DNA from: an uncultured Lachnospiraceae bacterium
GTDB lineage: Bacteria > Bacillota > Clostridia > Lachnospirales > Lachnospiraceae
Length of the DNA: 20,632 bases
NCBI GenBank assembly: GCA_910586095.1
Contig: CAJUHQ010000066.1
Span: forward strand, 1-20,632
Direction of reading: 5' to 3'
Below are positions 13,539 to 20,632 of this stretch, piece after piece. Every line of letters starts with the position of its first letter. Position 1 is the first letter of the stretch. The position numbers and the translations under genes are program-made. The notes below the pieces were generated by a model. It searched no databases and was not told the DNA's origin. It saw nothing but the letters and a program-made list of their open reading frames with translations.

Positions 13539-16424
13539 ATGTTTTATAAAATGATTGAGTGTGCATGTAATAAATGGTATGCATCTTCTGAATGTACAAT
13601 ACTATCCATAATAGATTATATAAAAGCAAAAGGAATGATGCGTGATGCCCAAATTGAGGCAATAAAAACATACCTCTATCTAAAGATTTATTGTGAAAAC
13701 AAATCCATTGCAGAATTATTTTGTGAGGGTAAATTCAACACATTTGATTTGAACAAAGCTGAGATTTCAAATACCATTCGTCAATATTTAGAAAAAAATG
13801 CCGCAGCAGCGGCTTTATTCGAGTATTGTTGTTTGCAAAATGAAAAGGGCAATCAAATTTCCAAAGAGTTAGAGGCGCTTATAAAAAAGACTCCAGAAGA
13901 GATCAATTATAGTAGATTTTTCAAGGATGCATTTTATGGTATTTCTTATACAGACTATCTGTTTAGTTTGCCAATGGGAGCTGGAAAGACTTATTTAATG
14001 GCAGCATTTATTTATCTTGATTTGTATTTTGCAAGGAACGAACCGAAAAATCCGGCATTTGCCCATAATTTTATTATTTTTGCTCCATCAGGGTTAAAAT
14101 CTTCAGTAGTTCCAAGTCTTAAAACGATACAGAGGTTTGATCCTTCGTGGGTTCTTCCAGAACCTGCAGCGTCAGAAATAAAAAGAATGATCTTATTTGA
14201 AGTACTAGATCAAAGCAAAACTTCTAAAAAATCAAATAAAACCAAGAATCCCAATGTACAGAAAATTGCAAGTCATCAACCATTATCAGAATTATTTGGA
14301 TTAGTGGCTGTTACAAATGCAGAAAAAGTGATTCTTGACCGTATTCAAGAAAAAAATGGACAAATTACATTGTTTGATGAAAGTGATGATGACAGGGACA
14401 AACAGGCAAATGAACTTCGCAATCTTATTGGAAAATTACCATCATTATCGATTTTTATTGATGAAGTTCATCATGCAGTTAAGGATGAAATCAAGCTTAG
14501 AGCAGTAGTAAATCAATGGACCCAAAATAATACCATTAATTCTGTGATCGGTTTTTCAGGTACACCATATTTAGAGAAGGCTGAAAAAATATCTGTTTCA
14601 AAAAAATTAGCCATTGCCAGTGCTGAGATTACTAATATTGTATATTATTATCCATTAACGAAGGGGATTGGTAATTTTTTGAAGTGTCCAATTGTTAAAA
14701 TTTCTGAAACTACTGATAGTGATAGAATTATTGAGAACGGGGTACGGGAGTTTCTTGACTACTATAAAAATACTATATATGATGGCGATCTAACAGCAAA
14801 ACTGGGTATTTATTGTGGAAGTATTGAAAAACTAGAAGTGATGGTATATCCACTTGTTTCTCGTATTGTAACTGAATATGGGTTTGACCAACATATAATC
14901 TTAAAATTTCACAAGGGAAATAAACAGTATCCTCAGTCGTCAGATGGTCAGATGCAGTTTGATACACTTGACACTCCGTTTTCAAAAATAAGGATTATTC
15001 TTTTGGTGCAAATTGGTAAAGAGGGATGGGATTGTCGGAGTTTGACAGGTATTATACTTTCACAAGAGGGTGACTGTCCTAAAAATATGGTTTTGCAGAC
15101 TGCTTGCAGATGCCTGCGTCAAGTTGCAAAAGATACTATCGAAACGGCATTAATTTATTTAAATGAGGTTAATGCTAAAAAATTGGAATCGCAATTACAA
15201 CAGCAACATCATATATCTATGCAAGAATTTATGAAGAAAAGTGAGAATAGCATTACATTAAAAAGATACAACCGCACAAACTATTTAAAACTTTCTAAAA
15301 TTGATTTTTACCAACTTTACATAAAGTATGATACAATTGTTGTTGAAAATGTGGAACCAGAAATACAAATACCTTTGTCTGTTCAACATGCAGAAAATGG
15401 TTTAAATACAACAAAAGTTACAGATTTTTCTATGAAAATAATAAGAAGAGAAATTGATGATACACAACGAGGTGAAAAGCAGGCAACATTTATTTCGTGG
15501 ATTGGTACAATAGTAAAAGAAAGTTTTGGTACATTATCAATACAAGAATTGTTGCAATATAAAGAATTGCTGCAACAAGTATATTTGATGATAACCTATC
15601 AAAAAGACGACGTTCAATACTATAGTTCTAACTATGATATATCGACTATTAATGCAAACATTCGCAGAGCTTTTGCAAAGAAGCAAGATTTTACTTCTTA
15701 CGAAGAACTAATCCCACAACAGTCGAACTTATTGAATATTCAAAACTTTACAAATGAAATACACACAGATAACATAAAAGAGTATTATCCCGAACAGAAG
15801 GTAGTTGAAAATATTATTTTGGATGATATGGGAAAACAAAAAATCGATCCTAAAATTATAGATGCGATTGAAGCCTTAGAGAGTACAGGAATCCCAACAA
15901 ATAGGATAGCTGCGGATTTATTGCGCAAACAGATAAGTGCTCATCCGCAAAAAAATCGTTCTTTTCATTATCTTCCCTATCATATAGGTAGTGGATTTGA
16001 GCAGACATTTTTAATAGAAGTGCTTACATTACCTGAGATAGAGCGTCTTAATCTTGAAGTCTATTATAATGGAGACAACGCTATGACAGAATTTAAGATT
16101 AAGTGTTACAAAAGAATGAACTATAAATGGGTTTATATAGGAATATATACACCAGACTTTCTTATTATACAACGTCAACATGGACAGATTCACAAAGTAA
16201 TTATAGTAGAAACAAAGGGGAAAATCTATAAAGAGGAACCAAAATTTAAGGACAAACGTATCTTTATGGAAACAGAGTTTGCCAAGCAGAATAATAAAGC
16301 ATTTGGTTATGAACGTTTTAATTATTTGTATCTTGAAGATGAGTTGCCAGAAAATGAAAGAATATCAATGACACGCAAAAAAATAATCGATTTTTTTGAG
16401 GAGGAAAACACAAATGCCAATTAA
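13539..16424 (+). CDS. Type III restriction enzyme, Res (helicase-nuclease) subunit
   Basis: 961-aa restriction subunit, close to EcoP15I Res in length. Domain order: an N-terminal region without recognised motifs; SF2 helicase with Walker A MGAGKT (146-151), DEVHH (308-312) and GFSGTPY (motif III); a second RecA fold with IGKEGWDCRSLTGIIL and the arginine-rich ACRCLRQV; and a C-terminal PD-(D/E)xK nuclease with PD (872-873) and ETK (891-893), followed by GK. All catalytic residues are present, so the enzyme looks functional. Such proteins cut DNA only in complex with Mod and ATP, after meeting oppositely oriented unmethylated sites. AAAAGGA precedes the ATG. The gene ends in a T7 tract (16391-16397) and overlaps mod by 11 nt. 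It lies upstream of mod, opposite to EcoP1I/EcoP15I. It may alternatively be a Type III-like system of a different subgroup. Confidence 0.88.
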   Translation: MFYKMIECACNKWYASSECTILSIIDYIKAKGMMRDAQIEAIKTYLYLKIYCENKSIAELFCEGKFNTFDLNKAEISNTIRQYLEKNAAAAALFEYCCLQNEKGNQISKELEALIKKTPEEINYSRFFKDAFYGISYTDYLFSLPMGAGKTYLMAAFIYLDLYFARNEPKNPAFAHNFIIFAPSGLKSSVVPSLKTIQRFDPSWVLPEPAASEIKRMILFEVLDQSKTSKKSNKTKNPNVQKIASHQPLSELFGLVAVTNAEKVILDRIQEKNGQITLFDESDDDRDKQANELRNLIGKLPSLSIFIDEVHHAVKDEIKLRAVVNQWTQNNTINSVIGFSGTPYLEKAEKISVSKKLAIASAEITNIVYYYPLTKGIGNFLKCPIVKISETTDSDRIIENGVREFLDYYKNTIYDGDLTAKLGIYCGSIEKLEVMVYPLVSRIVTEYGFDQHIILKFHKGNKQYPQSSDGQMQFDTLDTPFSKIRIILLVQIGKEGWDCRSLTGIILSQEGDCPKNMVLQTACRCLRQVAKDTIETALIYLNEVNAKKLESQLQQQHHISMQEFMKKSENSITLKRYNRTNYLKLSKIDFYQLYIKYDTIVVENVEPEIQIPLSVQHAENGLNTTKVTDFSMKIIRREIDDTQRGEKQATFISWIGTIVKESFGTLSIQELLQYKELLQQVYLMITYQKDDVQYYSSNYDISTINANIRRAFAKKQDFTSYEELIPQQSNLLNIQNFTNEIHTDNIKEYYPEQKVVENIILDDMGKQKIDPKIIDAIEALESTGIPTNRIAADLLRKQISAHPQKNRSFHYLPYHIGSGFEQTFLIEVLTLPEIERLNLEVYYNGDNAMTEFKIKCYKRMNYKWVYIGIYTPDFLIIQRQHGQIHKVIIVETKGKIYKEEPKFKDKRIFMETEFAKQNNKAFGYERFNYLYLEDELPENERISMTRKKIIDFFEEENTNAN

Positions 16425-18402
16425 ATATGTCCCTTTTATACCAGAACCGATTGAAGGACAGGCAATTCTTAGTAATTTTAATAGAATACTAAAATATCGC
16501 GGGGTAAATGATAAGGATATGGTTTTGCAGCGCGGGATGCCACTGTATGAAATGGAAAAGAAAGAGACTGTTGGTAAAGATGGCAGCGGCAACATGGTTA
16601 TTCGGGGCGAATGTGTATCAACATGCGCTTATCTAAAAGAACAAGGGATACAAGTTGATCTTGTATATATTGATCCTCCGTTTGCAAGCGGGGCGGATTA
16701 TGCGAAAAAGGTTTATATACGCCGCAACCCAAATTTTGCAGAGACTATTTCGCAGGAAGAGGAAGAACTTGATAGTGACGAGTTACGAGCATTTGAGGAA
16801 AAAATGTATGGAGATATTTGGGATAAAGAAAAATATCTTAATTGGATGTATGAAAACCTTATGGCAATTAAGAGCGTTATGAGTGAAAATGCATCCATTT
16901 ATGTGCATTTGGATTATCATATAGGGCATTATGTAAAGATTTTATTGGATGAAATTTTTGGGGAGGAAAATTTTAGAAATGAGATCATTTGGAAGAGAGC
17001 TACTGCTCATAGTGATGCAGAATTTTATGGAAATAATTTTGATTGTATTTATTTTTATACAAAGTCACAGATAAATTATATTTTTAATACTGTGTATCAA
17101 TCCTATGATGATGCTTATATTGCAAGATTTAACCGTTCTGATCCAGATGGGCGAAAGTGGGATAGTGGAAATCTTACCGCTAAGGGATTACAAGGTGGAG
17201 GTTATAATTACGAATACAAAGGACATAGATCATTATGGCGTATGCCAATTGAAACAATGAAGAAGATGGATCAAGAAGGAAGATTATATATTACTAAAAC
17301 AGGTGGTATCCGTTCTAAGGTTTATTTGGATGAATTGCAGGGAATGCCTACACAATCAATGTGGTTAGATATTAATCCTATCAATTCACAGGCAAATGAA
17401 AAAGTTGATTACACTACGCAAAAGCCAGAGGCATTATTAGAGCGTATTATCAATGCATCCTCAAATGAAAATATGATTATAGCCGATTTTTTTGGCGGTA
17501 GTGGCGTGACTTCTGCGGTTGCACATAAACTTGGCAGACAATTTATTCATTGTGATATTGGCATAAATTCTATTCAGACAACACGAGATCGCCTTATTGC
17601 GAACAAAGCATCATTTGACGTGCTTGAGATTAAGGATGGAGTACAGCTTTATCGGAATCCAGTACAAACAATGGACAAGATAAAGTCTTTGATTCAGGGA
17701 TTAAAACAAGATGATACATTACATTCTTTCTGGGCGGGATCGATTTCTGACAGTAAAATGGGAACTATTCCTGTATACATTCCAGATTTAGAAAATAGTT
17801 CCTCAAAATTGTTGGACACTGTTTTGATTAATCGGATTATCTATCAGGAAATACCAGAATTAGAGAGTAATGTGAAAAAAGTAATTGTTTATTACATTGA
17901 TATCGCAGATCAAGAGGAGATAGAAAAGTTTATTAAAAATGATGATAGTACAACAATCATCATAGAATTGCGTGATTTAAAAAATATTTTAGATGATGTA
18001 GTAATTGGGGATTATGTAGAGACTCACTGCGAAAAAATACAAGAAGATTTATTGGAAAGATATATTGTTACAATAGACAGATTTGTCAGTGATCGTGTTA
18101 TGCAAAAAATTATGGAATATAATCAAAAGGCATTTCTAAATTCATCCAACAAAAGGCCATATAAACCAATTACAATCAGCGACGAAGGGATAGAACTTAT
18201 TGAATATGTAAGTCTTGATTGTACTTCCTGTGAAGGAGAGTGGTATTCAGATAGTGAGATTAAGATTAATAAAAATGGTTATGTCATAAAAGATAGCGTC
18301 AAAACAAAAGATTTTTGGGACGCCACAATATGCTGTAAAGAAAAACCACTGAGAATAAAGATCCGCAATATTTGTGGAGATGAGACAGAGTGGATTCTTT
18401 AG
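16414..18402 (+). CDS. Type III-like Mod subunit, adenine-N6 DNA methyltransferase
   Basis: 662-aa methyltransferase that would recognise the target and modify one adenine with S-adenosylmethionine, protecting host DNA and guiding Res. Motif order is that of the beta class: catalytic IDPPF (D87-F90) first, then the variable target-recognition region, then the AdoMet-binding DFFGGSGVT (358-366) and GRQFIHCDIG. Helper signature ENASIYVHLDYHIGHYVKIL followed by EIFGEENFRNEIIWKR is typical of Type III Mod. About 270 residues follow motif I; they contain no motif I can name and may contact Res. ATG 16414 is chosen because GAGGAGG (16398-16404) lies 9 nt upstream; an in-frame TTG at 16396 would run through that ribosome site. 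It overlaps res by 11 nt, so expression is coupled. No frameshift and no long simple repeat suggest phase variation inside the gene. Confidence 0.88.
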   Translation: MPIKYVPFIPEPIEGQAILSNFNRILKYRGVNDKDMVLQRGMPLYEMEKKETVGKDGSGNMVIRGECVSTCAYLKEQGIQVDLVYIDPPFASGADYAKKVYIRRNPNFAETISQEEEELDSDELRAFEEKMYGDIWDKEKYLNWMYENLMAIKSVMSENASIYVHLDYHIGHYVKILLDEIFGEENFRNEIIWKRATAHSDAEFYGNNFDCIYFYTKSQINYIFNTVYQSYDDAYIARFNRSDPDGRKWDSGNLTAKGLQGGGYNYEYKGHRSLWRMPIETMKKMDQEGRLYITKTGGIRSKVYLDELQGMPTQSMWLDINPINSQANEKVDYTTQKPEALLERIINASSNENMIIADFFGGSGVTSAVAHKLGRQFIHCDIGINSIQTTRDRLIANKASFDVLEIKDGVQLYRNPVQTMDKIKSLIQGLKQDDTLHSFWAGSISDSKMGTIPVYIPDLENSSSKLLDTVLINRIIYQEIPELESNVKKVIVYYIDIADQEEIEKFIKNDDSTTIIIELRDLKNILDDVVIGDYVETHCEKIQEDLLERYIVTIDRFVSDRVMQKIMEYNQKAFLNSSNKRPYKPITISDEGIELIEYVSLDCTSCEGEWYSDSEIKINKNGYVIKDSVKTKDFWDATICCKEKPLRIKIRNICGDETEWIL

Positions 18403-18667
18403 TATACAGCTACATGAGTAATCTTACAGTCTTTTTATGTTTATTCTAACATCACAACGTCCATCCACAATGGTTTCTAGATAATAAAAAACAAATAGGA
18501 CAGAGTGTGTGTTAGAAAATTACAATAAAAGTAATCATATCACCCCACATACACAATTAACTTTATCACTCTGTGATATTTTAGAATCACAAAAACACGG
18601 ACAAGTCAACCATTGGTTTTCAAGTCAAATGCATTAAACAACTATTGCAAATGTTGCATGAACATTA
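18403..18667. other. Non-coding gap after mod with small repeats
   Basis: 265 bp between convergent genes without an ORF worth keeping. It holds an 8-bp inverted repeat ACAGAGTG (18500-18507)/CACTCTGT (18567-18574). A direct repeat CAAGTCAA (18602-18609 and 18621-18628) flanks the palindrome AACCA-t-TGGTT. A TGCAA-atg-TTGCA hairpin lies near 18650. None is followed by a T run, so I see no convincing terminator for either gene. It may be the right junction of the R-M insertion, but no copy of a long repeat from the left side (13289-13538) is found. Confidence 0.4.
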
Positions 18668-19630
18668 TCAGTAAGGATTTACAATATTTCGCTCCGTTCC
18701 TGCAAGAAAAGCTTCAATATTTTTGACAGTTTCTGCAATTAGGAGTGTTCTAGCTTCCACGCTTGCCCAAGACATATGTGGTGTGATAATCAATTTTGTA
18801 CTATCCTTAATTTGACTAAGTGGGTTGGATACAGGCATTGGTTCTTTTTCGAGAACATCCAATCCCGCAGCCATAATTTGTTCTTCTATTAATGCTTGAT
18901 AAAGGTCTTGCGTGTTTACAATAGGTCCCCGTGCGACATTGATTAAGATAGCTGTTTTTTTCATTTTTGAAAATGCGTCTTTATTGATTAGATTTCGAGT
19001 TCGATCACTAAGAGGGCAGTGTAGTGACAAAATGTCGGATTCTTGTAATAGAGTGTCGAGATCTGTTCTAGTATAAGTGGTGCAAGTGCTTTTGCCAGAG
19101 GCAGAGTAAAAAAGTATCTTGCACCCAAATGCACTTGCAAGACTAGCTACCTTGCGGCCAATATTTCCCATACCTATGATCCCCCATGTTTTTCCCTCTA
19201 AATCATGAAATACATTGTCAAAATTCGAGAATCGGTCCTGTGCGCTATAAGCGCCAGATTTTACATAATTGTCATAGTAAGCGATTTTTTCGGATAACAT
19301 CATAGCCAACAACATAGTATGTTGTGCAACAGCAAAAGTACAGTAATCAACAACATTTGCAACCTTGATGTTTCTGTTCTTGCAGTATTCTAAATCAACA
19401 ACATCATATCCTGTTGCCAAGAGACAGATCAGCTTGACATTTGATGCATTTCTTAAAGTAGTTTCATTTAAAGGCGCCTTATTAGAGATAATAATTTGGG
19501 CGTCTTCTATTCGATTGGCAACTTGTTCTGCGACAGTATTGGCGTAGTAAACTACCTCTCCGAATCGTTCAAAACAAGATACATCGATATCTGTGCCAAC
19601 ACTATTTCTTTCTAAAACCACAAGTTTCAT
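18668..19630 (-). CDS. D-2-hydroxyacid dehydrogenase (glycerate/hydroxypyruvate reductase type)
   Basis: 320-aa cytoplasmic NAD(P)-dependent oxidoreductase of the D-isomer family that interconverts 2-keto and D-2-hydroxy acids. The nucleotide fold carries GMGNIG (153-158). The catalytic triad is R234 in NVARGPIVN, E263 in LEKEPM and H285 in TPHMSW. The sequence most resembles hydroxypyruvate/glycerate dehydrogenases. At the end of the second beta strand it reads FYSASGK instead of an acidic Asp/Glu position, so NADPH use is possible (inference). The ATG has AAAGGAGGA 7 nt upstream. It is a single gene with a predicted leader of about 210 nt that contains a strong palindrome. The substrate cannot be fixed from sequence alone, and no neighbouring pathway genes help. 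Confidence 0.9.
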   Translation of the reverse strand: MKLVVLERNSVGTDIDVSCFERFGEVVYYANTVAEQVANRIEDAQIIISNKAPLNETTLRNASNVKLICLLATGYDVVDLEYCKNRNIKVANVVDYCTFAVAQHTMLLAMMLSEKIAYYDNYVKSGAYSAQDRFSNFDNVFHDLEGKTWGIIGMGNIGRKVASLASAFGCKILFYSASGKSTCTTYTRTDLDTLLQESDILSLHCPLSDRTRNLINKDAFSKMKKTAILINVARGPIVNTQDLYQALIEEQIMAAGLDVLEKEPMPVSNPLSQIKDSTKLIITPHMSWASVEARTLLIAETVKNIEAFLAGTERNIVNPY

Positions 19631-19679
19631 TTTGGATTCCTCCTTTGTTTAGGGATGTCTAAAAAATAAAGCGGATATT

Positions 19680-19703
19680 CAACTTTGCGTGGACGCAAAC
19701 TTG
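19680..19703. repeat. 24-bp near-perfect palindrome in the dehydrogenase leader
   Basis: CAA-c-TTTGCGT-gg-ACGCAAA-c-TTG: ten of eleven positions per arm are complementary, with one symmetric mismatch. It lies about 50 bp upstream of the dehydrogenase start, between the promoter and the gene. It could be a repressor operator acting as a roadblock, or an RNA hairpin. On the minus strand a T-rich stretch follows only after about 15 nt, so a terminator is less likely. Confidence 0.5.
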
Positions 19704-19847
19704 CACAGTTCATTGAGAATCACTCCAATCAGATAAGATGATCTATTTTGGCAAAACTGTCCTTACAAACTCTTAGTGACAAAAAGAGCATAAATACAAT
19801 GGCGCAAGTAACTGTAAATGGCAACTTATGTTTAAACAGATATTTTT

Positions 19848-19876
19848 ATTTTACCACAAATTAATATTCATGTGAA
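19848..19876 (-). promoter_or_regulatory. Candidate promoter of the dehydrogenase gene
   Basis: On the minus strand: TTCACA (19876-19871), a 17-bp spacer, TAAAAT (19853-19848). The 19644-20087 divergent gap of 444 bp otherwise holds the palindrome at 19680-19703 and the plus-strand promoter at 20017-20045. I see no known riboswitch or T-box signature in the leader. Confidence 0.4.
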
Positions 19877-20016
19877 AGAATTATCTAAAATAGTGAAAAA
19901 AATAGTTGTTTCCTGCATTGTGCACATAGGTAGACAGAGGAAAAATTTAGAGAAAATGTGTGATACAAAGCGGCCAATATAGAACAGAAAAAGTATACAT
20001 CTACGAAAAACAAAGA

Positions 20017-20045
20017 TAGACATCGAAAAACTTATATGATAAAAT
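20017..20045 (+). promoter_or_regulatory. Candidate promoter of the SUKH gene
   Basis: TAGACA (20017-20022), a 17-bp spacer and TAAAAT (20040-20045) lie about 35 nt upstream of the ATG at 20088 after initiation. The surrounding region is very AT-rich, so the call is moderate. Confidence 0.4.
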
Positions 20046-20087
20046 TTTTATAGATCCACAACGCGAAATCATGGAGGTAATGAGAGT

Positions 20088-20632
20088 ATGGCAATAAAAT
20101 ATAATCTGACACCAGTAGAAGTTGTAAAGCTATTTGGGTATACAGACCCCACAGCAAAAGAAGAGTTAGAATTATTTGAAAAGGATAATCATCTAAAACT
20201 TCCTAAATTATTATTTGATTTTTTTAGCTTAGTAAGGAATGAAGAATTATTATCTACCGCAGATATTTGGGTAACTAGGGAGGATCTTCCTTATTTTTCT
20301 TATCAATATATTGAAGAAGGGATTGAAGATTGTAGGGATGATTTTGATGATCCTGAGTTTTGCAAACAAAATGCTTTCTATCCATATTCAAAGATTCCAA
20401 AAGAGCAATGGTCAGAATTGGTGGAGAACTATTTACAGATTGGTAGCGATTATGCGGCGGGAGTTGTATTCTATGGTATAAAGGAAAAGGATTTGGAGCT
20501 GGAAAATCCACCTGTTTATATGTTGCATGAGGCAAATGAATTATCAGATTGGAAATTAATTGCACATACATTATCTGAATATTTGATGTGTGTGTTATTG
20601 GATGCTCTTGCCGGCGTAGAATATACAACAGC
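20088..20632 (+). CDS. SUKH/SMI1-KNR4 family protein, 3'-truncated by window edge
   Basis: The first 181 codons are visible and the frame is open to the right edge. GGAGGT (20073-20078) lies 9 nt before the ATG. The protein begins MAIKYNLTPVEVVKLFGYTD; the following KEELELFEKDNHLKLPKLLFDFFSLVRN is the SUKH fold entry: an acidic helix, then LPxxLxxFxxLxN. Further on VYMLHEANELSDWKLIAHTLSEYL corresponds to the strand-turn-helix region of the domain. There is no signal peptide or membrane segment. Many bacterial SUKH proteins neutralise contact-dependent or polymorphic toxins, but others have unrelated roles, and no toxin gene is in view, so function remains open. The opposite strand carries a 117-codon open frame here that is a shadow. 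Confidence 0.65.
   Translation, partial: MAIKYNLTPVEVVKLFGYTDPTAKEELELFEKDNHLKLPKLLFDFFSLVRNEELLSTADIWVTREDLPYFSYQYIEEGIEDCRDDFDDPEFCKQNAFYPYSKIPKEQWSELVENYLQIGSDYAAGVVFYGIKEKDLELENPPVYMLHEANELSDWKLIAHTLSEYLMCVLLDALAGVEYTT

Noticed and set aside
16396..16413. TTG at 16396 as start of the methyltransferase
   Set aside because: It would translate through the GAGGAGG ribosome site; ATG 16414 is ideally spaced from that site and gives the natural N-terminus.
13539..18402. DISARM, BREX or another multi-gene defence system
   Set aside because: Only two genes are present; there is no DrmA/DrmB, PglX/PglZ, BrxC or other accessory gene. The C-terminal nuclease motif and Mod signatures fit a Type III-like pair.
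13289..18667. Direct repeats (attachment sites) bracketing the restriction locus
   Set aside because: Only an 8-mer (TGTGATAT) is shared between the two flanks, which is expected by chance in AT-rich DNA; no integrase or tRNA gene is present.
20275..20628. 117-codon open frame on the minus strand
   Set aside because: It lies opposite the SUKH coding frame, has no ribosome site, and its composition is typical of an antisense shadow.
1..20632. CRISPR arrays, insertion sequences, tRNA or rRNA genes
   Set aside because: No regularly spaced repeats, transposase motifs, cloverleaf or rRNA signatures were seen on either strand.

Overview
The window looks like chromosome of a low-GC anaerobic Firmicute, most probably a Lachnospiraceae-type Clostridium relative. 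The basis is AT-rich DNA with strong GGAGG ribosome sites, a group B-type [FeFe] hydrogenase, DUF1292 and DUF2225 proteins, a VanR-like two-component pair with a very large kinase, a SpoIID-family protein and a Firmicute-style 6S RNA. The taxonomic placement is an inference from gene content; there is no rRNA or tRNA gene in the window.

Layout. 1-746: 3' part of proB (glutamate 5-kinase, no PUA domain). 747-916: promoter and a structured leader with two copies of a 10-nt repeat, ahead of a monomeric [FeFe] hydrogenase (917-2413). 2496-5856: gltX and a short UvrD/PcrA-type helicase that overlaps it by 17 nt. 5865-6961, minus strand: DUF2225 and DUF1292 genes in one short operon. 6962-7184: divergent control region with a promoter for each direction, a long inverted repeat, and an 11-bp-phased direct repeat of the kind OmpR-family regulators bind. 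7185-10454: OmpR/VanR-type response regulator and an 848-aa, six-segment membrane histidine kinase. 10455-10859: a complete small-RNA transcription unit (near-consensus promoter, about 215-nt RNA, perfect intrinsic terminator). It folds by hand into the 6S RNA architecture and is not a protein gene. 10860-13288: SpoIID/LytB-like protein and a YihY/BrkB membrane protein. 13289-18402: a Type III-like restriction-modification locus in the order res then mod, the reverse of the classical order, with 11-nt overlapping ORFs and its own promoter. 18668-19630, minus strand: D-2-hydroxyacid dehydrogenase with a leader of about 210 nt that contains a near-perfect 24-bp palindrome. 20088 to the right edge: 5' part of a SUKH (SMI1/KNR4) family gene.

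How it fits together. Most of the window is housekeeping (proline synthesis, tRNA charging, DNA repair, cell envelope) with signal transduction in the middle. The R-M locus between yihY and the dehydrogenase is the clearest accessory insertion, and the SUKH gene at the right edge may be the start of another accessory (immunity-type) region. The points most worth a second look are the 6S RNA with its own promoter, the reversed res-mod pair whose T7 tract lies one base from fusing the two ORFs, the phased operator of the two-component system, and the SpoIID protein that lacks the usual His-Cys pair and whose start overlaps an 8-codon ORF. I found no CRISPR array, insertion sequence, prophage gene or clearly new multi-gene system.
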